Of a DNA stretch of 64,000 nt, positions 46,230-57,721 are shown one piece after another. The translations under genes were made by a program, and so were the position numbers. The DNA comes from Gnetum montanum. Taxonomy: Eukaryota > Streptophyta > Gnetopsida > Gnetales > Gnetaceae. The number at the start of each line of letters is the position of its first letter. Positions within the stretch are counted from its first letter, which is position 1. The notes beneath the pieces are model-generated. The model made no database searches. It had not been told where the DNA came from and saw only the letters and a program-made list of their open reading frames with translations. The stretch spans positions 1,234 through 65,233 of the forward strand of contig MNCI01013784.1 in NCBI GenBank assembly GCA_015680685.1, written 5' to 3'.

Positions 46230-47480
46230 CATGAATAATTTAAAAGGAGGAGATTCGAAAGATTGAGTGAGGTCATCCATCCATTGAGACATTGTTTCCA
46301 CTGGCTCTCTTGTGCTTATGAAAAGTTTTGACTTCTTGTGTGTTGACCAACTGTTTTGTGTTCAAGCTCTTAGGTTTGTGGATCAACATGTCCTCAAGAC
46401 GAAAGGTTACATACATAATATAAGGCCCCTCTCACAATGTTTAGAACTTGATTTGTTGAGGTATGTGTGTGGGGTTCTAGTAAAGGACCTTTTCTCTAGG
46501 TTGAAATTTCAATTTTCTTATCCTAAGGCCATGACGTTGTTTACTGAATACTTTGTGCACTTCATTCAAGGAAAGGGATATCAATAAATTTTCATCTAGC
46601 ACATTTAAGTTGATTACTATTTTTTTAGTGCTAGGATAAGGTCAAGATCCAAGTCACAGGCTATTAAAAGTGTACGCAACTTGGATTGGATAGGTAGAGA
46701 GTTGGTAATTTTCCATACACTAGCTCATAGGAAGAGTAGCCTATATGAAGTTTCTATGTTGAGTGGTATGCCTAGAGAACATCATTTGGTTTTGTGCTTC
46801 AGTCTCTCCTATATTTCTTAATAGTTCTTATCAGGATCTTTGTGATCTTCCTATTAGTAACTTCTTCTTGATCATTGGCTCGGGGATGGTAGGATGTTAT
46901 TAGTTTATGTTCAACTCCCAAGCATTGCATAAGCTTGTGAAAGGTAGCGCATATAAAATGGGTTCCATTGTAAGAAATTAGTGCATGTGGCACCCCAAAC
47001 TTGTTTACAACATTTTTTTGTACAAACCATGTAATAGTAAATGATGTATAATCGATGACTGTTGTTGCATATGCTNTGTAATAGTAAATGATGTATAATC
47101 GATGACTGTTGTTGCATATGCTCATTTTGTATAGTAATCAACAACAATAATTATGTATGCCTTTTCATTTGACATGGGTGGGATGGGACCAATGAAGTTA
47201 ATGCCCTAAATTTCAAAGGGTTCCAATGGTTGAATCCACTATTGAGGTCCCTTTATTCGAGTGATCATCCCACCATCTCATTGATAGTGTTCACAAGAGT
47301 GGATAAATTGGTGGGCATCCTTGAAGATGGTTGGCCAATAATACCCTACCATTAGGATCTTAATAACTATGCATCTCCTAGCATAGTGGCCCCCACAAGG
47401 ACCTTCATGAGTGTCCTAGATAACACAGTTGATCAACATTAGGTACACACCAATGAACTAGGCCATTGGCACACACCTTA
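46230..47480 (-). pseudogene. E2 integrase
   Basis: The zinc region is HEGPCGGH with SCEHY (second Cys changed to Tyr). The core shows GINFIG (first catalytic Asp is Asn, codon 47197-47199, preceded by a stop replacing Trp). It continues with THFICATFHKLMQCLGVEHK and EEVTNRKITKILIRTIKKY, where the Glu is kept. A 46-bp duplication around the N at 47076 breaks the frame and is likely an assembly artefact. The C-terminal domain is too decayed to delimit. Confidence 0.7.
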
Positions 47481-47639
47481 TAAAGGTGATCATTGATTTC
47501 CATGAAGTGTTTGGCTTGATGAAGAAACCATTGTTTCTTCCTATAATCTAGATCTTGTGGCATTTCTTGAATGAGAAGATAAGTGAGTATGCCATCATAT
47601 CATTTTGGTTCATTGGGAAATTATTCATTTATTGCATCA

Positions 47640-48060
47640 ATAAAGAGAAGTTTATCAAGAAATTGATCAGAGAGTGAGCTCTTCTCTTTGTTATCCCATT
47701 GTAATTGAGATAAGTAATCAGTAATCACATTCTTAGTTCCCTTTCAATCTAGCATTGTAAGATCAAACTCCTACAAGATCACTAGCCATTGTATGATACG
47801 GGAGCTCACCATTAGCTTGTTCATAAGGAATTGAATGGCATTGTGGTCAATGTGCATAAACACTTTGTATCCAAGCACATAGTGCCTAAAATTCTCTAGA
47901 GAATACACCACCACCATTAGTTCTTTCTCCATTAGTTCTCTATGAGCTTTTGTTTGAGGCTTTGGAATGAATTTCTGCATTCCTTGTTCTAGATGAATGA
48001 AGCATCTTTCTTTGTAATCTCGACCAATGATTTGGCAATCTTAGAGAAATTCTCTATAAA
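47640..48060 (-). pseudogene. E2 RNase H
   Basis: The open part (47980-47771) reads MEKELMVVVYSLENFRHYVL, GYKVFMHIDHNAIQFLMNKL and RIIQWLVIL. The catalytic Glu and the Asp of HIDH are present. It matches the E1 RNase H closely. The stretch downstream to 47640 is frame-broken. Confidence 0.75.
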
Positions 48061-48760
48061 ATGTTGGTAGTAGCTAGTGTGTCTAAGGAATGACTAGATG
48101 TCTTTAATAGTTTCCAATTGGCTAATTATTCCTTGGATGATCCTTATCTTTTTAGGGTTCATCTTAATCCTTACCTAAGAAATTTTTTGCTTGAGTACAA
48201 TGTCCTGCTAGATCATCAGATGGCTCTTGTACCAATAGAGACAAAAATTCATCTCCACACATCTTTTAAGCACTTGCTTAAGGTGGTCCAAGGCTTGCTC
48301 AAATTTGGCACCATAGGTGGAAAATTCATTCATGAAGGCTTCCATCTTGTAACCAATTTTTTGTTGAAAAGTGCTCAAGACCAAGCATTGAAATGTTGTA
48401 GGAGCATTACATAGACCATAAGGCATCTTTCGATATGCAAAAGTCCCCCAGGGACTCATGAATGTTGTTTTGGCTTGATCCTCTAGCACGATCTAGATTT
48501 GGTTATAGCCACTATAACAATCCAGAAAGCTATAATAGCAATGCCCCAATATAGTATCCAACACTTGATCCAAAAATGATAATGGAAAGTGATCTTTGAA
48601 TGTTTCCATATTCAACTGTCAGAAGTTGATGTAGAATTTCCACTTGCCACCTTTCTTTGGCATAGTCATGAGTGGGCTAACCCACTCACTATTCACAATG
48701 GGATAGATAAACCCTACCTTGAGGATTCGTTTGATTTCCTCTTTGATGATTAGCTTTAAT
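48060..48760 (-). pseudogene. E2 reverse transcriptase
   Basis: Words in order: MPKKGGKWKF near 48650, NMETFKDHFPLSFLDQVLD near 48600, CYYSFLDCYSGYNQI near 48530, TTFMSPWGTFAYRKMPYGLC near 48460, and the catalytic box FMNEF at 48322-48336 where FMDDF is expected. Both aspartates are therefore changed (Asn, Glu). The thumb region follows to about 48060. Confidence 0.78.
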
Positions 48761-49293
48761 TTTGGATTCAATCATCCTTATAGTTGCCTCTTTGGCTTCA
48801 TGGCCGAATTACTGGAGATAATATGTTGGCATATCCTAGGATCAATCCCTGTGAGTTTAAGATATGATCAAGTAAAGGCTATTAAACATTTATTGATCAC
48901 CCTCAATAGCATTCATTTCTATTCAAGAGCAAGATTGGAATTGATGATTACTAGCTTGCCATTTGTCAAAAATGCATACTCCATGTTAGTAGGTAGAGTT
49001 TTCAACCCTAAGGGCTCTTGTTAAAAATTTTTAGGGGTTTCCAACTCTTCCCAATTGGTATCATCATTTGCATCATTAAAAATTTGGCAATGAACTTGCT
49101 TTAATTCATCCATGTCTTCAACATAGACACATGTCAAGCTCTTAGTAGGTTGCATGCAAAGTGTGCTACTTCTAGGATTAATGGTTATCCATTGGGTATT
49201 CTCCTATTTTGTGGATGGTGTGTACATGCACTTTTGAATATTTGCCTTATTTGCACACTACCTACATGCTTTGATTGATGTGCTTTTAATAGA

Positions 49294-49821
49294 CTAGAGT
49301 TTTTGCACATAGTTACACCATATATCGCTATATGTGATGCGTGGAACTTGCTTCTTCTTAATATTTTCAAATGCATTTTCCTTGGAAATCTCTAGGAAAA
49401 GATCTCTGATGTCCATTTGTGCATCAACAGTGCTCAACCAAGCCCTTATCATAATTATTGAAAAGTCCCCCTTACAACTGTAAACTTTGATTACTAGGAA
49501 ATCAGTAGGATATGACCACCCATAGATAGTGGTTACAATGTCCTCCACTAGTCCCAAAGGAACAATGATGGACTGATCTACCAATTCTAAATGGATGTTG
49601 CTCTTCTTAAGAGGAGGTAGGTTCTGAGCATTTTACATTTTGTGAAAAATTAGATTAACTCTAGAACTTGAGCTAAGAAGAGCCTTGCATGGCTCATTTT
49701 CATCAATTTGCAAATAGATGAGAGGACTTCTAGGATTAGATATTTTCCTAGGAAGGTTTCCAACCTTAATCCAATTGGATACAACATGGGTTAACATAAC
49801 TGTGTAGATTTTGGGAGGCAT
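49294..49821 (-). pseudogene. E2 aspartic protease
   Basis: PRSPLIYLQIDENEPCKALL is followed by SSSSRVNLI, so the catalytic Asp is lost. After a frame change, VEDIVTTIYGWSYPTDFLVI and IIMIRAWLSTVDAQMDI represent the C-terminal half (family hallmark GR.WLST). Order and neighbours equal those of E1. Confidence 0.7.
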
Positions 49822-49899
49822 TTGGTTTGAAGGGCTATCGAAAGGAATGGATGTAGAGGATGAAGAAGATATAGGACAACCATCTGCATAGGTAGGTGA

Positions 49900-52260
49900 G
49901 GGTTTAGTATGACTATTAATTTAGAAGAATGGTCTTTTATGGAATCTTTAGTTTTGAAGTACTTGGCTGAGGATCCAGCTATAAGTTAATGGCCTTGGTA
50001 GCATTATGTTATTGTGGTTGGGCTACAAGCTCACCTTGCATGTATGGATTAGGTGGTAATTATGTTGTGGGTGGAGGAGCATGTGTTGAAGGATGAGGAG
50101 GGTGATAGGGATATTGGGTTTCCCCTTTAGTAGATGGAGAATTAGTTCTATAATACTCTGGAGGGTAGTAGTGATGCTGAAAAGAAGCATGACCAGAAGA
50201 GTCATGTAGAGACATTGGTTATTAAACATAGTACCCATAAAAATATGGCTACCTATAAGGGTATTGCTGCCTTGGTGGTGGCATCCTCCATGACTATGGG
50301 TATTGCCACTATTGATACTGCTCATTTGGTTGTGATGAAGCTTCACTTGGATAATAAGCCTACTATTGTTGGTGGAACTACCTTGGGTTACCTAGAGGAT
50401 AAGGCAACCTTCTAGGTGCTTTCCTTCATGCTAGTCTAGGATTCAAAGCATACACCTCAGATTCCTATAAGTGTGAAAAAATAGGGCAACATCCCTTAGG
50501 ATGTTCATATTGGAAAATGTCACACCCATCATCATCATATGATTTTGACTCCACAACCTATTCTACTACCACAGCCTTGTCCTTAACCCTTTGGTAGGCA
50601 TGTTCATCTTCTTTCCTTCTCTTGCGATCACAATCACTACCTTGGTCCTTGGATTCTTTCATAATTTTTAGGGTATTTTGAAATTTTTCATCCAAAGCTT
50701 CCCACATTTTGTCAACATTAGCTAAAATTTTAGATACAAATTATTGAATTGGTAAGGTTTTTTGCTACACCACCTCATCAAGTGGTGCTTCCCCCTCATT
50801 ATCATAAAATTAGACCTTCCTTTTTCTAATGGAAGCATCTCGATTATATTCCTCAACACTTTTCCATTTTTTCAACTCACCTTCTTCTTTTGCAACTTAC
50901 TCAATCAATCCTTGAATATGATGAGCTCTTAGTTCTTATAGTCTCCCTTGGGCATAGAACCTAACATTTCTCCTTGTTTTTTATCAAAGCCCATCTATGA
51001 TATGATGAAGTTGCTCCCGTTGAGAATGACCATGGCCAGGACATTTGTGTAAAAGGAAATAATACTTGCTCATGATGGCATCCAAGGGTTCATGTGTTTC
51101 TTGTTTCTAGCCTTAGATTACCTTCATAGGATTGACACTCTGGGGTATGTATAATACTTATTATTAAATAGTTCTAGCATTGTACTCCATCGATAGATTG
51201 ATTTTGGTTCCAAAGACTGGTACCAACTTTTCGCTTTCTTGATGAGTGTTTTAGGGAATAACTTGAGTTTCTGCCAATTATTTTTAATATTTTGTAAGGC
51301 ATAGACATCATGAAAGGCTTGTAAATGTGTTTGAGGATTTGAGTTATATCCCCCCCCCCCCTCTCAAATTTTGGGATATTATTCATGTCTAGCCTCTTGA
51401 TTCAGCTATCTTTCACATGCCTTGTAGGAATTTTGATAACCTCTACATTTTTTAACATATTTTGATTGGCCAGTAAAGGTTCATCATCATGATCTTGATG
51501 ATGCCTATGATGTCCTCTACCATTCCTTCATTCATGGTGGTCTCTTTGATTATCATTGTTATCTTACTGTCTATGGTTTTTCTTAGATTTAAAGGAAGAA
51601 TTTGAATTGGATGAAGAGGGTGAAGAATGAGGAGGATTTCCATCACCATGGTGTCTACCACTTCCCCTTCATTTTTCATGGCCATGATCCTTTAGAGTGA
51701 TTGTCATTATGCTTTTTTGAGTTCCCACTTTGACTCCCTTTGTTAGAGCTCCCATGACTATGGGGCTCATTGTTACCAAAACTCAAATTGTTGATCACTG
51801 ATTTAAGATTTAGGTTTAGCTCCCCTTCACTAGAGTCAAGAGGTGGAGAGTCTACATGTTGAGAATCCTTAGAAAGAGGTTTCTCATTATCCTTTTGATC
51901 TAGTAGGAATAAGGGGTTAGTGAACCATTTTTCCTTCATAGCTTTGTAGTCCTTTTCCTGTTGTCAATCTCATTTGCATTGTCTTTCAATGGGATGGTAG
52001 TCCCAGAAGTCATCATCTTTTGCAATGCACTCTCCATGAAGCTTCTCAATGCCCAACCTTGTAAGGGTTTGTAGTAGCATCTTGGGAATAGATTGGGTAG
52101 GTGGAAATACAACATTTTTCTCCATGTGTTGCCATCGCATTTGTTCATCCTAATGGAGGATGTAAGTAAAATTGGGTATAAACTGATTAGGATGAGTGCA
52201 AACCACTCTACATTATTATGGTACTATTGACTTAGAATCATCATGCCTATGAGAAGAAGA
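49900..52260 (-). pseudogene. gag: E2 gag
   Basis: Words from right to left: TQFYLHPPL near 52170, a Ser/His/Asn-rich stretch (51939-51676), DDEPLLANQNM near 51480, IKRLDMNNIPKFE near 51390, then LKLFPKTLIKKAKSWYQSLE near 51240 and MLELFNNKYYTYPRVS near 51150. The zinc knuckle at 50486-50524 reads CDIFQYEHPKGCC, with the second Cys changed to Phe. A proline-rich tail runs toward protease. A run of eleven C at 51351-51361 may be a sequencing error or slippage. Confidence 0.68.
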
Positions 52261-52428
52261 AGATATTTATGTTAGAAATAATTTCTCAATGTTCTTGTAG
52301 TATAGTTTTGATCAATTATTATGTATTTATTATATATCTTTTTGAATGATTATAACCTTAGGGTTCTATCCAATGATATTGAATAATATTCATTAAGTCC
52401 TAAATAGCACATGTATCAAACTACAGGC

Positions 52429-52445
52429 TCCCAACAACGGTGCTA
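52429..52445 (-). promoter_or_regulatory. E2 primer-binding site
   Basis: Minus-strand TAGCACCGTTGTTGGGA, one base from the 5' LTR, matches the tRNA-Asp complement TGGCGCCGTTGCCGGGG with a few transitions. Confidence 0.68.
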
Positions 52446-52446
52446 A

Positions 52447-53296
52447 TGATGAGCAATGAGTAGACCCTATGCCCAACCATACGAATCACTAAGTGTTCAC
52501 GTGTGATTCGGTCAAATTCTATGAACTATTAATCTTTAAGTATATTGGTCTCTAGGAAGTGAAACTAACCGTTGCAATCATTATCTGCCCAATAACACTT
52601 GTGAAATGCAAAGGTATGGTTAAGTGCAACTAAAGCATATGATTTTTATCATTTTTATGTTTTAAGTTTCCTAAGGGTAAAGAATAATGAATGAAAACAA
52701 AATAATTAAATTGATAATTTAGTCTAACCAGTTACACCTAACAAATCCTAACATAAGCATCCATTTTGACTTGCCATACACATCTTGAACATGTTTAACA
52801 CTACTAGGTTACTAAACATGAAGTGTTATTGGGATTACCAAGTGCTAAGCGTATGCTTAAAGTGGTCATACTTATGTGCTTAATTAATTGCTATTTCATT
52901 TAGCTTAATTTTTTAAAGTATTAAAGGAAATCACATAAAACATTAATTTTATAAATAAATAAGTAATCTATTTCACAATGTGACAAGGTTTATCAAAAAG
53001 CTTGTCTTTATTTCCACACACACTGTTGTGCTTAGGTACAATAGTGCTCAAATAAAGATCCATATATTCTTGATTCCTAATGTGGACATTTAGAAAAATA
53101 TTCTAACTTTTATGCAAGAAAAATGCAAGAGCTTTGCTACAATTATGACAGATATACCATAAACAGGGTGGGTGAGCATGTATTTATAGGAAAAAACAAA
53201 CACTACATCGATAGGGCCATGTTAATGCATCAAATCATGCATCGATGGGGCCTAGTCGATGAGGCCTAGTCGATGTTGCCAATTTACGATTCATCA
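52447..53296 (-). repeat. E2 5' LTR
   Basis: 850 bp, TGATGAGCAATG to GATTCATCA, matching 38362-39222 throughout. A TATA box (tatttatagg) lies near 53180. The target duplication AACAT follows at 53297. Confidence 0.85.
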
Positions 53297-53301
53297 AACA
53301 T

Positions 53302-53872
53302 GGAATTGTTTGAGGATGAATGAAACCTAGGGAGGCTAGATTGTAACGTTCCCATTTGCAAACGATGTTAGTACATAATGAAGATGATGTATCCTAATAA
53401 CTAATCTCGAGGTTAGTATAACAAGACCCGAAAGAACATATTTTAATAATGGATGTGTCTCTTGAGGTTATCTTTGAGGGTTTGACCTAATGTATTTATA
53501 CTTGAGCATTAGAGGTCATATCAACATGGAGTTGTGGAGTTGGTAAAGGCAAGTAACAAATGCCAAGCAGGACAAGATGAGGATTGGCCATTCCTTCTAG
53601 TTGGATGTATTCCTAACCATGGTGGTAGTATTGGATTGCCTCTAAGGAATAAATTACCAAGGAAGAAAACCCCAAGAAATATTTTCAGAGCATGATCCAA
53701 ATACATTATCCTACATCAATAAAGCATTTTTATATTTTCCTTCTACATTTTCCCTATTATTGTCTTTATGCTTAATGTATATTTGACATTTACTATGTTA
53801 TTGTCTTATGCCTAATGTCTGATATAACATATATTTGATGTTTGCCATGACATTTGGGAATGAGATGTCATA
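53302..53872 (+). repeat. D2 3' end and 3' LTR
   Basis: 53302-53341 is the rest of D2, with the purine tract AAACCTAGGGAGGCTAGAT. The LTR runs 53342-53872 (TGTAACGTTCCC to GATGTCATA). It matches 33269-34168 but has a single copy of the 330-bp unit. AATAAAG lies near 53720. Confidence 0.7.
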
Positions 53873-54568
53873 ATGGGTAATAGTGGTTGGATAATTAGAG
53901 GGATGATAGTGCTTTACATTGGGAGGTTCATCATAGCCTAGATGGTAGGAGGGTGATGGGTATGGGTCATGGTATCAATGCCGTCAAGGTTTTCATCAAG
54001 GCCTAGGGAGGATTTGGGGACTTTGGGTTACTTGGGTGGGAACCAAATTGGATATTGATACAAGGATGATGATTGAATGAGATGCACCCAAATGTAGAGT
54101 TGGTAATGTTAGAGTCATAAGAGGGGCCATATAAGATATTAGGATGACATGGTGATGAAGGTAAGGTCAGCTTGTTAGAAATGGTGATTAGAAGAGGTCA
54201 AGCCCTATGATAAAGCCAACAGTGATGAAAACATGTGTCTATAGATAGCATCAATAGATTATTCCATGTTGGGGATATTACAAAAGTTACATCATTTGAT
54301 AGTGCCAAGAGGAAAAGTGGTATTTCCAGAGTGGCATTGATTAAGCATGCTAGTCTGCAAAAGCCTATCCACATACTTAAAAGCTTACTCTTTATCCTCC
54401 TATAAGATATCATCATCCTACACATCCTAGTCCCTCTTGAGAGCCTCCAAAATACCCTTTTCTTCATAGATGGACTTGTTTTTTGCAAGGGTCTATTGAA
54501 GAGTGGTCCACTCCATCCATGAAAACCGATACTAATGTTTTATTATGTCTATGTAAACCCAAAGGATT
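53873..54568. other. Unassigned segment between D2 and element F
   Basis: No recognisable homology. On the minus strand a broken frame at 54500-54240 reads KSIYEEKGILEAL, YVDRLLQTSMLNQCHSG and FPLGTIK with several stops; I do not recognise it. It could be part of the original chromosomal DNA or of another old element. Confidence 0.4.
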
Positions 54569-55887
54569 TGTTAGAAAAAGGAATTTGTGCAAAATACATC
54601 AGTAGCAATAAATCCTAAGTATAATAGACATGTCCAATATTCATGTAACTTGAATATATTTTGTATATAATTTTCTAGAATTAGTACTAGTAGCTTGAAT
54701 AACTCATACAAAGATTGGCTAGAGATTTATCATCTTCTTCTAAAGAAATTTGTTTTGCAACATTCTAATAATACATGTTGCGTATATTCTACCACTTGTA
54801 GTAAACATAGTCAACATATGCTATTTTCATGCTACTCATTATGCCATCTTCTAGTTTTAGCTCAAAGATGGATATGGATATTGGAATTATTGCATATAAA
54901 TATTTTTTTTTCATGTCTGCCATAGCTAATATTTTTCATGTAAAATTAAAGCTTTTTTGGTATTTGTGTTTCATTTTTCCATCTTTCTAAAAATTTTTTT
55001 GTAACAAATTTTCAATATTATTCTAAATTTATAATTTTATCAATATTATCAACGCCTCATTTTTTGGTCATAATCATTCTTCATTAGAGTAGGTTCACTC
55101 AAATAGTCAATCACCTTCAAATACTAAATCCAGATATTATGAAAAGACAATAACTTTTACTAGAAAATAAGAAAACTAGATATATTTAATTATTCAATTA
55201 GAAGATTACAACAGGCTTCCCAAAACTCACAAAACATCCAAAACCTCTTGAAAAACTCAAAACAATATTGCAAACCATGAGGCTATACAATCATACAATG
55301 GTTGTTCTAAATGCAAGACACAACAATGGAAATTATCTACCATAACTCAGGATTAATATTCAATTTAGAGAAGTAAATAAGAGATAAGAACACATAAAAT
55401 AATCCACACACATTGACCTTAGAGCTACAACCACACCTACACTTACTCGATGTGCTCTATCATGATTTTGCTAAGGGCTTCTCAACTTAAGAGCTCTCAC
55501 TAAGACATCTCTCTCTCTATTTCTCCACCCTGTCCAAGCATAAAATACTAATAACTTAGTAAGAAAATAAGATAAAAACCTAGGAAAACCTTATATGAGT
55601 TCAACTTGGAGTTCCCATGCTATTTTTATCTTTCTTCTTCATCTCCAAGTTGTTTCCCAACTTGGAATCGCTAGTTCCATAAGTTTTTCAATTGTATGGA
55701 TTATCTCTGGTATTCTTGGGTCATCTCCTATAAAAATCCTACTTTCAACCAAGATGTCTACTCTTTTTAGGAGATGTCTCCTCCTAGGTAAGAAGTCTCC
55801 TTAACCTCCAAGATATCCACATAAAGCCCAAAACTTGCAAAACACACATGTAGAAAAGAACAAGGGGATCAAAAGAGATGTTCTACA
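54569..55887 (-). repeat. Candidate 3' LTR of element F
   Basis: On the minus strand, the purine-rich AAGGATGGGAGAACTAG is followed at 55887 by TGTAGAACATC, in the position where chromovirus pol ends and the LTR begins. The other boundary is less sure; CTAACA at 54569 is the best terminus I see. No second LTR is in the window to confirm it. Confidence 0.35.
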
Positions 55888-56099
55888 CTAGTTCTCCCAT
55901 CCTTAAAAGAATGAACTCATGTGAAGAAAGTGGTAAGGGCTAAATTTTATCCCCATTCATGAAGTTTGGTCTCATGGACCCATACAAAATCATTCATGGA
56001 CTGACCCTTCCAATGGATTGAATATTCATGCCTCTTAACTCCCCAAGTATTAGAAGCTTCTCTCTACTTGAGTACGATTGTCTTTCTCTTCTTTGAAGG

Positions 56100-57721
56100 C
56101 TTCAACTAAAAAATAGGCCCCTTTAATCCATTGATGCTACCTTGTATGGTCTTCCAATCAATCGGTGCATGATAGTTCACAAGATTTGAAACATTAAACA
56201 CAAAATACATACCAACATCAATTGGTAAATCAATCTCAAAAGCATTATCATTTATTTTAGCCTTAATTTTGAAAGGCCCCATCTTCTTGGATTTTGAATT
56301 GAAGAAGTTAATAACTATTAACTACTTGTTCTTCAAGTGCACGAAAAATAAGTCATTAATAGCAAAATATGGCTTTTGTTTTTCCTCATTCCTCTTGAGG
56401 ACTCTCTCTCAGCCTTCTTCTAAATATTTTATTTTACTTGTACATGGAGATTCCTCTTCTCTTGTAAAAAATCAGTACTAAGTTGAGCTTCACCATCAAA
56501 GCCCTTCAAAGTGTCCACCATCATTGAAAAAAATTCATAGTTAATATTAAATGGGCTTTTGCCAATAGCAACATAAAAAGCATTATTATATGAAAACTTA
56601 GCATGACACAATATGTTTTCCCACTTGTCTAGTTGGCCATCACACAAACATCTTAATATGTTCAACAAGGATTTATTCATGACCTATTTTTAGCCATTAG
56701 ATTGTGGATGATATGCATTAGAAAAATTCAACTTTGTTCCTAAAATTTTTCAAAGGGATCTTCAAAAGTGCCTTCCAAATTTGGAGTCTCTATCACTAAT
56801 AATATTGAAAGGAATTCCATGCAACTTAACTACATGCTAGAGAAATAAGTTTACAACATGATAAGCATTGCTCACCTTCTTGCATGGAATGTAGTATGCC
56901 ATCTTGAAGAACTTGTGAACATGAATAAAAATTGCATTTTTCCCAATTTTGGTTTTTTGAATACCACTCAAAAAATTCATAAACATACTTTCCCATGAAT
57001 CCTTGGGAATTGACAAATTCATATAATATCCATCCACTCCTTTATCTTCCTTGAACTTCTAATAAGTCAAATGCTCCTTCACAAATTTTAAAACTTCAGT
57101 TATCATACCACACCAAAACTAGTGACTACTGACAAGATCCAATGTTTTATCCTTATCCATGTCACTTAACATGCCACTGTAATTCTTTTCAAACTAAATT
57201 TTTTTCTCTAAAAAAAAGAATTAGGTACACATACCTTTCCATTTTTAAATAATAGTTCATCTTGAATATGATAGTTCCTCCATTCATTTATCCAACTTAT
57301 TAATGGCTCTTTGAGGCTTCTCCAAATCTACCCAAAATCAACATCATGCCCATATAATTAAGCAAAATTACCCATACCTTTAACATGCAGTACCCTAAAA
57401 TTAATCACATGCACCCTAGACAATGCATCAATCACCACATTACCTTTTCCATTTTTGTGCTTCAACACAAAATTGAACTCCTATAACTATGCAACCCACT
57501 TCATTTACTTTGTACACAACTTTGTTTGTAAGTTTAGAAATTGAAGTGCTTTATGGTCCATCATCAAATTAAACTCCTTAGGCAAAAAATAATGCCTCCA
57601 GTGCTTGATTTCTTGAAGAATAGTATACAAATCCTTTTCATATATGCTATATTTTTACCTTGACTCATTCAACTTTTCTAGAAAGAAAGTAATAGGCTTA
57701 CCTTCTTGTGAAAGTATATCA
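56100..57721 (-). pseudogene. F: chromovirus-like pol remnant (RNase H to integrase C-terminus)
   Basis: From 57720 leftward: LSQEGKPITFFLEKLNESR, EKDLYTILQEIKHWRHYFL and MMDHKALQFLNLQTKL are RNase H with the Asp of MDHK kept. VIDALSRVHVINF ends it. Integrase core words follow: SIPKDSWESMFMNFLSG (catalytic Asp changed to Asn) and FFKMAYYIPCKKVSNAYHVV at 57037-56837, then LLNILRCLCDGQLDKWENIL and AFYVAIGKSPFNINYEFF at 56680-56429. A C-terminal INDNAFEIDLPIDVGMYFVF word is near 56200. These fit the chromovirus branch, unlike A, B or E. It is truncated at 57721 by B3. Confidence 0.72.

Larger units (their letters stand above)
38362..53296 (-). mobile_element. E2: Athila-like retrotransposon with 3' accessory ORF
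   Basis: LTRs are at 38362-39222 and 52447-53296. A perfect 5-bp duplication AACAT flanks it (38357-38361 and 53297-53301). The minus strand holds a PBS, gag, protease, RT, RNase H and integrase, a conserved noncoding spacer, a long broken coiled-coil ORF and a polypurine tract. The B2 solo LTR lies inside the accessory ORF. The total of 14.9 kb includes B2 (1.86 kb) and a 46-bp assembly duplication at the N at 47076. Confidence 0.85.

Noticed and set aside
51351-51361. Run of eleven C in E2 gag as a programmed frameshift site
   Set aside because: Poly-C of this length is more likely slippage or sequencing error; E1 has a shorter run at the same place.
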